Shown here in pieces: positions 35,556 through 43,547 of a stretch of DNA of 64,000 bases; the stretch's first letter is position 1, and each line of letters starts with the position of its first letter. This DNA comes from Lysobacteraceae bacterium NML93-0399 (GTDB lineage Bacteria; Pseudomonadota; Gammaproteobacteria; Xanthomonadales; Xanthomonadaceae): the NCBI GenBank assembly GCA_002307375.1, contig NTJI01000001.1, forward strand, positions 186,001 through 250,000, written 5' to 3'. A model generated the notes under the pieces. It had not been told where the DNA came from, made no database searches, and saw only the letters and a list, made by a program, of their open reading frames with translations. The position numbers were made by a program, and so were the translations under genes.

Positions 35556-35947
35556 GCGCCACCCCGCAATGCAATGAACCAGATCGCGGCCGTCAGCAGC
35601 ACCGACAGCGCGACCACCACATAACCGGAGCGATAGACCTCCGGCAGCTCGAAGCCCGTGCCCATGTCCCACATCAGATGGCGGATGCCGTTGAGCAGGT
35701 GATAGACGAGCGCGAAGGTGAAGGCGGCCAGCGCCAACATGCCCAGCGGGGACGCCAGGCAGGCGGATGCATTCGCGTACGCCTGGCCGCCGGCAGCGAC
35801 GGCCAGCAACCACCAGGCCAGGCCGAAAGCGCCGACCGAGGCGACGATACCGGTGACCCGGTGCATGAGGGACATCACCGACGTGATCTGCAGGCGATAG
35901 AGCGTGCCGAGCATGAACGGTGACAAGGGACGGTTGCGGTTTGCCAT
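35552..35947 (-). CDS. sdhC: Succinate dehydrogenase cytochrome b556 subunit C
   Basis: 131 residues, three membrane helices. The N-terminal RPLSPFMLGTLYRLQITSVMS and SLMHRVTGIVASVG blocks carry the quinone-site serine/arginine signature, and VYHLLNGIRHLMWDMG carries the haem-ligand histidine. The start at 35947 gives MANRNRPLSP. It follows the DUF1674 gene by 80 bp. It anchors SdhAB to the inner membrane. Confidence 0.95.
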   Translation of the reverse strand: MANRNRPLSPFMLGTLYRLQITSVMSLMHRVTGIVASVGAFGLAWWLLAVAAGGQAYANASACLASPLGMLALAAFTFALVYHLLNGIRHLMWDMGTGFELPEVYRSGYVVVALSVLLTAAIWFIALRGGA

Positions 35948-36027
35948 CGTTGTAGTGCTCTCCTCGCTGGCGGCGTCTCGCCGCGTGGCTGGTATTGCGG
36001 ATCGCCCGCCAGACACGACGGGACGGA

Positions 36028-36195
36028 TCAAAAATCGATGCAACGACCGTTCTTTTCCCAGTCACCGTACCGCGTGGGTTCGGGGCCTTCGCGGCCGCCG
36101 ACCTCGGGTGCGGGCGGAGTTGCCGGAACAGGCAATTCCGCAGGCGTCGACGACGGCGTCCGCGTCTCCTCGCCTATGATGTCCGGGGTGGTCAT
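36028..36195 (-). CDS. Succinate dehydrogenase assembly factor 4 (DUF1674)
   Basis: Only 55 residues, with a Pro/Glu-rich N-terminus and the family signature at the C-terminus: VGGREGPEPTRYGDWEKNG followed by RCIDF. This is the bacterial form of SdhAF4, which in eukaryotes binds flavinylated SdhA and aids SdhA-SdhB assembly. It lies directly upstream of sdhC on the same strand, which supports the role. Its ATG is 25 bp from the divergent ygfZ ATG. A sigma70-like promoter ends 7 nt before its start, so it may be translated from a leaderless mRNA. Confidence 0.9.
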   Translation of the reverse strand: MTTPDIIGEETRTPSSTPAELPVPATPPAPEVGGREGPEPTRYGDWEKNGRCIDF

Positions 36196-36202
36196 TCGTT
36201 CA

Positions 36203-36231
36203 ATTTTAGTTCCCGCACGCATGTCAGACAA
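36203..36231 (-). promoter_or_regulatory. Promoter of the sdh gene run
   Basis: On the minus strand: TTGTCT (36231-36226), 17 bases, TAAAAT (36208-36203), with four and five of six consensus matches. The -10 ends 7 bases before the DUF1674 ATG, placing the transcription start at or next to the A of ATG. The -35 lies inside the ygfZ coding region. Confidence 0.6.
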
Positions 36232-37081
36232 GCTGCAATCCGCATCCGCACGTTCGTTTCCGCTGCCCGACATTACGGCATTGACGCTTCGTGGACGCGA
36301 CTGCATCGCATTCGCGCAAGCGCAGTTCATGAGTGATGTCGCCTCGCTTGCAGATGGGCAATGGCAGTGGAGCGGCTGGCTGACGCCCAAAGGCCGCGTG
36401 CTGGCGCTGTTTACGGTGCTGCGGCACACGTCCGAACGACTCGATCTGATCGTGCTCGACGAGGATGCCGAGGCATTGGCCACGTCGCTGAAACGCTTTG
36501 TCTTCCGAAGCAAGGTGGCGGTCGAAGTTCGCAGCGATCTGCAGGCCAGCGGTTCGCTGTCGGCGCCGAAGCAGGCGCAAGCGGCGCACGCGGCAATCGA
36601 TGCCGACGTCATCGAACTCGACTTCGGTTCGGCCACGCAAGCACGCACGCTGATCCTGGGTGCGCCCGGCACCGCTACCTACGACGCTGCGCAGCACACG
36701 CGATGGCGCGTCTGCGATCTCGCGCACGGTCTGCCGCGCCTGGATGCCGGACAGCGCGAACAGTGGACGCCGCAGCAGTTGTCGCTGGAGCGGTTGCGGG
36801 CCTTCAGCGTGTCCAAGGGCTGCTATCCGGGTCAGGAAATCATCGCGAGGACGCATTTCCTCGGGCAGGCCAAGCGCGGTGCGGTCGCGCTGCGCGGCGT
36901 CGAGGGCGCCCTGCCCGGGCAGGACGTCGGCTCGGCGGATGGCCACTCGCTCGGACGCCTGGCCAGCGTGGCGGGCGATCTGGCCTTGGCTGTCCTGCCG
37001 ATCGAGCGTGCGGAATCGGGCCTGCAGGTGAATGGCTGCCCGGTCGTCGAGACTCCCCTGCTCGAAGGCCTGGCCCGCTGA
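36221..37081 (+). CDS. ygfZ: Folate-binding Fe-S protein repair factor YgfZ
   Basis: 286 residues. The hallmark KGCYPGQEIIARTHFLG (cysteine near residue 207) of the YgfZ/IBA57 family is intact, and the N-terminal GCV-T-like fold includes GWLTPKGRVLALF. Family members bind tetrahydrofolate and maintain certain [4Fe-4S] enzymes; succinate dehydrogenase and fumarase are typical clients, which fits its place divergent from the sdh genes. The ATG at 36221 gives MSDKLQSASA; a good TATGAT -10-like box lies at 36175-36180, inside the DUF1674 gene. Confidence 0.93.
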   Translation: MSDKLQSASARSFPLPDITALTLRGRDCIAFAQAQFMSDVASLADGQWQWSGWLTPKGRVLALFTVLRHTSERLDLIVLDEDAEALATSLKRFVFRSKVAVEVRSDLQASGSLSAPKQAQAAHAAIDADVIELDFGSATQARTLILGAPGTATYDAAQHTRWRVCDLAHGLPRLDAGQREQWTPQQLSLERLRAFSVSKGCYPGQEIIARTHFLGQAKRGAVALRGVEGALPGQDVGSADGHSLGRLASVAGDLALAVLPIERAESGLQVNGCPVVETPLLEGLAR

Positions 37082-37245
37082 TCACACTGCTTCGGCGGAC
37101 ACGCGCGGTCGTCAAGCATGACCGCGCGCGACTGCTATGCTCGGCCGCGCCAGGGCGCGAGCGCCCGGGGGATGTCGAAGCAGTCGCCGTATCGGCTGCA
37201 CGCCGGTTCGGAGACGACCTAACGGGGCGTATTCAAGGGGTCACC

Positions 37246-37749
37246 ATGTCATTCCGTTCGCTGTCCGCGGCGCTTGCCGCCTGTTGCATCGCCAGCGGCT
37301 TGGCCGCGTGCGCGACGAACACACCGGCTGAACAGGCCGCCGCACCGCTACCACCGCCGCCGCCATCCGCGTTTGCCGAAGATCTCGATTCGGATGGTCT
37401 GTTCGCATTCGGGAAAGCCGGCATCGACGACATCAGCCCCGCTGGGCGCGCGGCCCTCGACCGGCTGGCGGCACGCCTGTCGTCGGAACAGCCGCTGGAA
37501 GTGGTGCACGTCATCGGTCACAGCGACCGCATCGGCAACCCGCGCGCGAACCTCCGGCTGTCGACACAGCGAGCCGAGGCGGTCCGCGGCTATCTGGTCG
37601 AACACGGCGTGCCCGCAGATCGCATCACGGCGGTGGGCCGCGGCGACGTCGAACCGGTCGTGGACTGCACCAGCGAGCGCGGCGAGGTGCTGATTGCATG
37701 CCTGGCGCCCAATCGCCGGGTCGAAGTGCGGGTGCGCTTCGCCGATTGA
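37246..37749 (+). CDS. OmpA-family lipoprotein
   Basis: 167 residues. The signal peptide ends in a lipobox (IASGLAAC, Cys at about residue 22), so the protein is a lipoprotein. A short proline-rich linker leads to an OmpA C-terminal domain with VIGHSDRIGNPRANLRLSTQRA and GRGDVEPVVDC...LIACLAPNRRVEVRV, including the peptidoglycan-binding Asp and Arg positions. Two cysteines near the end could form a disulfide. It should tether the outer membrane to peptidoglycan (Pal-like). It converges on the E1 gene with only 49 bp between. Confidence 0.92.
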   Translation: MSFRSLSAALAACCIASGLAACATNTPAEQAAAPLPPPPPSAFAEDLDSDGLFAFGKAGIDDISPAGRAALDRLAARLSSEQPLEVVHVIGHSDRIGNPRANLRLSTQRAEAVRGYLVEHGVPADRITAVGRGDVEPVVDCTSERGEVLIACLAPNRRVEVRVRFAD

Positions 37750-37798
37750 GGAATGGGCCGCTGCGCGTACGCGCGGGGGCAGGGTCGCGCGTGGATGC

Positions 37799-40069
37799 TC
37801 AGGCCATCGTCAGCGCCGCGTTGACGATGTCCGCCTCCGACGGAATCACCAGCAGCGCAGCGCCGGCCAGCGGCGTGAAGGTATCGGCGCCGACGACGCG
37901 GCGCAGCGGTTTGTCGCCCAGGCCCGCTTCGGTGATGGCAGTGATGATGCCCTCGCCCACTCCGGCGCTGCGGCGTCCTTCATCGACCACCAGCACGCGC
38001 GCGCACGCGCCGGCATGGCGAGCGATCTCCGCCTCGTTGAGTGGCAGCAGCCAGCGCAGGTCGACCACCCGCACCCGCCAGCCGCGCTCGGCTTCGATTG
38101 CACGGGCGGCGCGCAGGCTCATCGGCACGCCGTTGCCGAAGGTCAGCACGACCAGGTCGGTCGCGTCGGCGTCGTAGATCCGGGCCTCGCCGAACGCCAT
38201 GGCTTCGCCGGGCGGCGGATACGCCGTCGACCATGCACCGTCGCCCGGGGCATACAGGTCCTTGGTCATGTACAGCGCGATCGGTTCGAGGAACAGGCAT
38301 ACGCGCCCGTCGACGCGGGCCATCGCGGCCAGTGTGCGCAGCATCGTGGCCGCGTCGTCGCCACGCGAGGGACAGCCGACGACGATGCCGGGAATGTCGC
38401 GCAGCGCGGTGATCGAATTGTCGTTGTGGAAGTGCCCGCCGAAGCCACGCTGGTAGCCCAGTGAGGCGATGCGTACGAGCATTGGATTGCGGAACTGGCC
38501 ATTGCTGAAGAACTGCAGGCTCGCCGCTTCGCCGCGGATCTGGTCACCGGCGTTGTGGAAGTACGCCAGGTACTGGATCTCGGGCAGCGCGAGCATGCCC
38601 ATGTTGGCAAAGCCCTGCGCCAGCCCGAGGATCATCGTCTCGTCGAGCAGCGTGTTGAACACCCGCCGCCCACCGAAGGCCGCCTGCAGGCCGCGCGTGA
38701 CGGTGTAGACGCCGCCCTTGCGCGCGACGTCCTCGCCGAACAGCACCGCATCGCTGTACTTGGCGAACAGATCGTGCAGCGCCTGGTTGATCTGCACCGC
38801 CAGGTGCCGCGGCGGCTGGCGTTCGGGCAGTGCGGCCTCGCTGCCGAATGCGGCGATACGCGCGGCCGCATCCGCTTCGCGCGCTGCCTCCGCGCGCACG
38901 GCGTCGGGCGAATACGGGGCCAGCGGCGCGATGACATCGGAGAGTTGCGTCAAGCGCGGTCTGCGATCGGCCTCCTCGGCCGCCGCGAAACAGCGCGCGC
39001 GGGTGACCTCGTAGAGCGAGAGCACCTCGTCCTGCGACATCAGACCCGATTGGAGCGCGATCGCCGCACTGCGCAGCAGCGGATCGCAGGCCTCGACCGC
39101 GCACAGCTCGTCGAGCTTGCGCCATTCGATCTCGAAATCGGTGCCGGCATGCCCCATCAGCCGGGTCGTCCGCAGATGCAGGAAGGTCGGCCTGCGCGTG
39201 CGGCGGCAATGCTCGACCGCGCGCTGGACATCGCCATAGCCCGCGGCGAGATCCAGGCCGTCGGCATGGAAATAATCCAGATCGGGCCGCGTGGCGAAAT
39301 TGCGCGCGATCCAGCCATCGGGCGTCTTGACCGAAATGCCGATGCCGTTGTCCTCGCAGACGAACAGCACCGGCGCCGGCAGCTTCTGGTAGGCCGTCCA
39401 CGCGGCGGCATTGAACGCGGTCTGCGCCGTGGCGTGATTGCTTGATGCATCGCCGAACGAGCACACCACGATGCTGTCGCCCGGCACCGGCGGCGCATGG
39501 CCGATGCGACGCGCGTGCTCGATCGCGATCGCCGTGCCCAGCGCCTTGGGCAGGTGCGAGGCGATCGTCGAGGTCTGCGGCAGTACCCACAACGGCTTGC
39601 TGCCCCAGACCTTGTGGCGGCCGCCACTGGCCGGGTCTTCCGCGCTGGCGGCAAACGACAGCGCCGAATCCATGACCGGGTCCATGCCGGGGAGCTTGCG
39701 GAAGCGCTCGGCCATGAAGCCGCCGCTGCGGTAGTGCAGGAACGCCGGATCGGTATGGCGCGTCGCCCGCGCGACCATCGCGTTGCCCTCGTGGCCGCTG
39801 GATCCGATCGTATAGAAGACCTTGTTCTGCACGCGCAGCACGCGCGCCATGAGGTCGAGATGCCGGCTGATGAGCTGCGATTCGAACAGTTCGCGAAAGC
39901 CCTGCGCGTCGAGCGCGCTGCCAGCGAGGACGGGTTCGTACCCGGCGGGTGTCGCATCGCGGGGGCCACGCCACTCGCAGACAAACTGCTGGAAGTTCGC
40001 GTCGCAGATCTCGGCGCGGTTGATGCCCTTCATGCGGGCGGGGATCGGATCGGGAACGACTGCGAACAT
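37799..40069 (-). CDS. Fused alpha-beta 2-oxoacid dehydrogenase E1 (branched-chain type)
   Basis: 756 residues in one chain. The N-terminal half is an E1-alpha domain with the thiamine-diphosphate motif CSFGDASSNHATAQTAFN (about residues 220-237), YTIGSSGHEGNAMVARA and LRTTRLMGHAGTD. The C-terminal half is an E1-beta transketolase domain: AVLFGEDVARKGGVYTVTRG, EIQYLAYFHNAGDQ and LRWLLPLNEAEI. In most bacteria these are separate subunits; here they are joined by a ~60-residue Ala/Arg-rich linker. The best match is 2-oxoisovalerate dehydrogenase, supplying branched-chain acyl-CoA, a major precursor of iso-fatty acids in xanthomonads. No E2 or E3 gene is adjacent. Confidence 0.9.
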   Translation of the reverse strand: MFAVVPDPIPARMKGINRAEICDANFQQFVCEWRGPRDATPAGYEPVLAGSALDAQGFRELFESQLISRHLDLMARVLRVQNKVFYTIGSSGHEGNAMVARATRHTDPAFLHYRSGGFMAERFRKLPGMDPVMDSALSFAASAEDPASGGRHKVWGSKPLWVLPQTSTIASHLPKALGTAIAIEHARRIGHAPPVPGDSIVVCSFGDASSNHATAQTAFNAAAWTAYQKLPAPVLFVCEDNGIGISVKTPDGWIARNFATRPDLDYFHADGLDLAAGYGDVQRAVEHCRRTRRPTFLHLRTTRLMGHAGTDFEIEWRKLDELCAVEACDPLLRSAAIALQSGLMSQDEVLSLYEVTRARCFAAAEEADRRPRLTQLSDVIAPLAPYSPDAVRAEAAREADAAARIAAFGSEAALPERQPPRHLAVQINQALHDLFAKYSDAVLFGEDVARKGGVYTVTRGLQAAFGGRRVFNTLLDETMILGLAQGFANMGMLALPEIQYLAYFHNAGDQIRGEAASLQFFSNGQFRNPMLVRIASLGYQRGFGGHFHNDNSITALRDIPGIVVGCPSRGDDAATMLRTLAAMARVDGRVCLFLEPIALYMTKDLYAPGDGAWSTAYPPPGEAMAFGEARIYDADATDLVVLTFGNGVPMSLRAARAIEAERGWRVRVVDLRWLLPLNEAEIARHAGACARVLVVDEGRRSAGVGEGIITAITEAGLGDKPLRRVVGADTFTPLAGAALLVIPSEADIVNAALTMA

Positions 40070-40263
40070 CGGCGACACCCTCTCAGTCCTGGGCCGCGAG
40101 ACTCGCGGCGTGCACCGGCGCATGCGCCGGGTCGTCTACTGCGCGCGTACCACCCCGCTTTTGCCCGACACGTACCTCGCCGCTCCCAGGCAGCCACGGA
40201 GCCGCAGGCCGGGCCCTCGCCCGGGCCTCCGCCGCCCCGTCGTCGCGCCTGCACTCAACGCGG

Positions 40264-41427
40264 TCAGAACGCGTTGATGCCGGTCAGTTCGCGTCCCACC
40301 ACCAGCTGGTGCACGGTCTCGGTGCCCTCGTAAGTGATCACCGATTCGAGGTTCAGCGCGTGGCGGATCGGGCTGTGTTCAGTGGTGATGCCGGCCCCGC
40401 CGAGCAGGTCACGCGCTTCGCGCGCGACGTCGATCGCCATGCGGCAGTTGTTCCACTTGGCCAGCGACACCTGGGTGGGCTGCATGGTGCCGGCGTCCTT
40501 CAGACGGCCGAGCTGCAGGGACAGCAACTGGGCGGAGGTAATGCGGCGCGCCCAGTCGGCCATCTTGATCTGTGCGCTCTGCGTCGCCGCAACCGGGCGA
40601 TCGAACAGGATGCGCTCCTTCGTGTAGCCCAGCGTTTCGTCGAGACAGGCTAGCGCCGCGCCGATCGGTCCCCAGGTGATGCCATAGCGCGCCTGCGTCA
40701 GACATCCCAGCGGCCCCTTCAATCCTTTGACATCCGGCAGCCGGTTCGCCTCCGGCACGCGCACGCCGTCGAAATACAGAGCGCTGGTGACCGACGCGCG
40801 CAGGCTCATCTTGTGCTTGATTTCCTGCGCGCTGAAACCGGCGAAATCCTTTTCGACGAGAAAGCCCTGGATACCCTCATCGGTCTGCGCCCAGACGATC
40901 GCGATATGGGCGAGGTTGCCGTTGGTGATCCACATTTTCGAACCGTTGAGCACCCAGTCGTCGCCGTCGCGCCTGGCATGCGTCTTCATGTTCGCCGGAT
41001 CGGACCCGCCGTGCGCTTCGGTCAGACCGAAGCAGCCGATCACTTTGCCCGCGGCCATGTCCGGCAACCAGCGGCGCTTCTGTTCTTCGGAGCCGTAGGC
41101 ATAAATCGGATACATGCACAGCGAGGACTGCACGCTGGCGAAGCTGCGCAGGCCCGAATCGCCGCGCTCGAGTTCCTGGCAGATCAGACCGTAGCTGACC
41201 GAATTGAGACCGGCGCAGCCGTATTCCTCGGGCAGGGTCGCACCGAGCAGGCCGAGCGATGCCATCTCCGGAATCAACTCGGCGGGAAAGCGCGCCTGAT
41301 CGAAACAGTCGCCGATGATCGGCAGCACGCGCTCGTCGGTGAAGCGCGCCACCGCGTCCTGCACGGCCCGCTCTTCTTCGCTGAGCAGCGAACGCACGTC
41401 GTACAGATCACAAGGATGCAAGGCCAT
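40264..41427 (-). CDS. gcdH: Glutaryl-CoA dehydrogenase
   Basis: 387 residues of the acyl-CoA dehydrogenase family. Distinctive GCDH features are LRSFASVQSSLCMYPIYAYG with the substrate-binding arginine, GCFGLTEAHGGSDP, and the C-terminal ITYEGTETVHQLVVGRELTG with the catalytic glutamate. It oxidises and decarboxylates glutaryl-CoA to crotonyl-CoA in lysine and tryptophan breakdown, passing electrons to ETF. The start MALHPCDLYD at 41427 gives the normal length. It is on its own between the fused E1 gene and a glycine-zipper gene. Confidence 0.9.
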   Translation of the reverse strand: MALHPCDLYDVRSLLSEEERAVQDAVARFTDERVLPIIGDCFDQARFPAELIPEMASLGLLGATLPEEYGCAGLNSVSYGLICQELERGDSGLRSFASVQSSLCMYPIYAYGSEEQKRRWLPDMAAGKVIGCFGLTEAHGGSDPANMKTHARRDGDDWVLNGSKMWITNGNLAHIAIVWAQTDEGIQGFLVEKDFAGFSAQEIKHKMSLRASVTSALYFDGVRVPEANRLPDVKGLKGPLGCLTQARYGITWGPIGAALACLDETLGYTKERILFDRPVAATQSAQIKMADWARRITSAQLLSLQLGRLKDAGTMQPTQVSLAKWNNCRMAIDVAREARDLLGGAGITTEHSPIRHALNLESVITYEGTETVHQLVVGRELTGINAF

Positions 41428-41504
41428 CGGCAGATCGTTCCGGACGGTGATCGGTCGATTGTATCGAGCGCCCCGGTTGCGTGCCCGCTCCCGCGCCGGA
41501 CAGC

Positions 41505-41532
41505 CGAAGGGCCGGCTTTCGCCGGCCCTTCG
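41505..41532 (-). terminator. Strong hairpin after the glycine-zipper gene
   Basis: A perfect 12-bp stem, cgaagggccggc / gccggcccttcg, with a tttc loop. It lies 24 bases beyond the stop of the minus-strand gene at 41557. No U-tract follows on that strand. Confidence 0.55.
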
Positions 41533-41556
41533 GGACATTGCAGCTGCCGCGGATGC

Positions 41557-42345
41557 TTACTGGCGCTCGGTTTCGGGGAGCGTATCCAGCGCGGCGGTCA
41601 TGATCCGGCCGTTGATGACCGGAAGACGATCTTCGGGGCGCTCGTCCATGCGGATCGTGCGCTCGCTGCCGTCGTAGACATAGGTCACGTCGTAGCCAAC
41701 CGTCCGCTCCTCGTCGCCCAGCAGAATGCGGTTGCCGGGCTTGCTGTCGGTGCGCATCGAACCGGTCGTGCCGTCCGGGTTGCGATAGGTCACGTTGTAG
41801 GCGACCACGCGCGTGGACTGCGAGGAATCCTGCACGGTGTGGCACTGACGCTCCACGCGCTCGACGACCCGGTTGTTCTGCTGGTTCTGCTGGATGTGAC
41901 GGCCCGCATACGCGCCGCCCACGGCACCTGCAGCCGTCGCCACCTTGCGACCGTCACCGCCGCCGACCTGGTTGCCGACCAGACCGCCGATCAGCGCGCC
42001 GGCCACGGTGCCCGTGATCCGGTTGGGGTCCTTGACCGGCGCAGATGCCTGCACCACGACATCCTGGCAAACCTCGCGCGGCGAGCTGCTGGTCGTGGTT
42101 TCGCGGATCGGCTCGCTGCCGAGCACGGTCGCGTAGAGCTGGCCGGTTTCGGTGATCGGGCGGACATCCACGACATCGGCGTAGTCGAGCGCATCGCGGG
42201 TTTCGGCAACCGGTTCGCCGGTGCGCGCATCGACAGCCCCCGCAAACTCCTGACCGGCCACATCGCGGCTGTTGTGATAGGCGCCCACGGCCACGCCACC
42301 TACGAGCAGGGACGCCAGCGCAATCGCGATCGTGTTGCTCTTCAT
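41557..42345 (-). CDS. Glycine-zipper 2TM domain protein
   Basis: 262 residues. An N-terminal hydrophobic segment (IALASLLVGGVAVGAYH) acts as a signal or anchor. In the middle lies a glycine-zipper hairpin (GTVAGALIGGLVGNQVGGG, then ATAAGAVGGAYAGRHIQ), after which come a conserved VERQCHTV and a C-terminal beta-rich domain with VTYRNPDGTTG and VTYVYDGSERTIRMDE. Such proteins sit in the envelope, often as stress-induced outer-membrane components; the exact role is unknown. The gene stands alone and ends in a strong hairpin. Confidence 0.85.
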   Translation of the reverse strand: MKSNTIAIALASLLVGGVAVGAYHNSRDVAGQEFAGAVDARTGEPVAETRDALDYADVVDVRPITETGQLYATVLGSEPIRETTTSSSPREVCQDVVVQASAPVKDPNRITGTVAGALIGGLVGNQVGGGDGRKVATAAGAVGGAYAGRHIQQNQQNNRVVERVERQCHTVQDSSQSTRVVAYNVTYRNPDGTTGSMRTDSKPGNRILLGDEERTVGYDVTYVYDGSERTIRMDERPEDRLPVINGRIMTAALDTLPETERQ

Positions 42346-42517
42346 CGCTCTTTCCTCCGGCCTGTCGCGGCCTTGTCGTTCTTAATGCCGATTGCAGCAT
42401 CCGCTTGCTGAACAGCCGCCGGAATTCGGGTCGCCAGACTGACGATCCGCTAAACCGGGATTGCGGAACGGCATGGCAACATCCATCTGCATCCTGAGCC
42501 CGCCGCCGGAGTCCACC

Positions 42518-42763
42518 GTGCCCAATCCGCTGTCCGCCCCGCTCGTCGCCTGGCTGTCGCGGCTGAGCTATCCCCGTCTGTTCGTGGTGTCGGCCGTGCT
42601 GTTCGGCGTGAACCTGCTGATTCCCGACCCCCTGCCCTTCATCGACGAGATCCTGCTCGGTCTGGCGACGGTGATGCTGGCCAAGCGCAAGCGCAAGCGC
42701 ACGCCCGATCGCGGCGACGACACATCCCCGCCGCCGATCGATGGCGAGGCCCGTCGCTCCTGA
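42518..42763 (+). CDS. DUF6116 family small membrane protein
   Basis: 81 residues from a GTG with a good SD (ggag) 6 bases upstream. One amphipathic/hydrophobic stretch, FVVSAVLFGVNLLIPD, is followed by a shorter one (FIDEILLGLATVMLAK) and a basic, charged tail (KRKRKRTPDRGDD). The PDPLPFIDEILLGL block matches DUF6116. The function is unknown. It precedes the TatD gene by 8 bp. An ATG at 42461 is in frame but has no SD. Confidence 0.75.
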   Translation: MPNPLSAPLVAWLSRLSYPRLFVVSAVLFGVNLLIPDPLPFIDEILLGLATVMLAKRKRKRTPDRGDDTSPPPIDGEARRS

Positions 42764-42771
42764 GCACGTCG

Positions 42772-43539
42772 ATGCTCGTCGACAGTCACTGCCATCTCGA
42801 CGCGCCCGGATTCGACCCGGACCGCGACGCCGTCATCGCGCGCGCGCGCGCCGCCGGCGTGATGCACCAGGTCGTGCCGGCGACACATGCCGACGCCTGG
42901 CCGAAGCTGCGCGAGGTCTGCGCCGCCGTGCCGGGCCTGCACGCCACCTACGGCCTGCATCCGACCTTCCTCGCCCATCATCGCCCTGCGGATCTGGACG
43001 CGCTGGCCGAATGGATCGAGCGCGAGCGTCCGGTCGCGGTCGGCGAATGCGGCCTCGATCACTTCGTTGAAGGCCTCGACCGCGATGCGCAGCTGCATTT
43101 CTTCGAAGGTCAGCTGGCGCTCGCACAGCGCCACGATCTGCCGGTGATCGTGCATGCGCGGCGCGCGGTCGAAGAGACCATCGCCCTGCTGCGCCGCTTC
43201 GATGGCCTGCGCGGCGTGGTGCACAGTTTCAGCGGCAGTCCCGAACAGGCGCGGCAGTTGTGGAAGATCGGATTCCACATCGGACTCGGAGGGCCTCTCA
43301 CCTATGCGCGCGCCAGGCGTCTGCACCGCGTGGCCGCCGAAGTGCCGATCGAGCAGTTGCTGCTCGAGACCGACGCGCCCGACCAGCCCGATGTCGACCA
43401 TCGCGGCATGCGCAACGAGCCGTCGCGGCTGACGCGCATCTGCGACGTGGTCGCAACGCTGCGGGGTGTCGATGTGGCGGACATCGCGGCGCAGACCACC
43501 CGCAATGCGTTGGCGCTGTTCCGGATCAGCGCCGTCTGA
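42772..43539 (+). CDS. TatD-family metal-dependent hydrolase
   Basis: 255 residues, TIM-barrel amidohydrolase. Metal ligands: DSHCHLDAPGFD at the start, GECGLDHF with a glutamate, VIVHARRA, GVVHSFSG and LLLETDAPDQPD. Family members are 3'-5' exo- or endonucleases with DNA/RNA quality-control roles. Length and motifs are complete. It converges on tcdA with only 8 bp between stops. Confidence 0.93.
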   Translation: MLVDSHCHLDAPGFDPDRDAVIARARAAGVMHQVVPATHADAWPKLREVCAAVPGLHATYGLHPTFLAHHRPADLDALAEWIERERPVAVGECGLDHFVEGLDRDAQLHFFEGQLALAQRHDLPVIVHARRAVEETIALLRRFDGLRGVVHSFSGSPEQARQLWKIGFHIGLGGPLTYARARRLHRVAAEVPIEQLLLETDAPDQPDVDHRGMRNEPSRLTRICDVVATLRGVDVADIAAQTTRNALALFRISAV

Positions 43540-43547
43540 GCCCGTGC

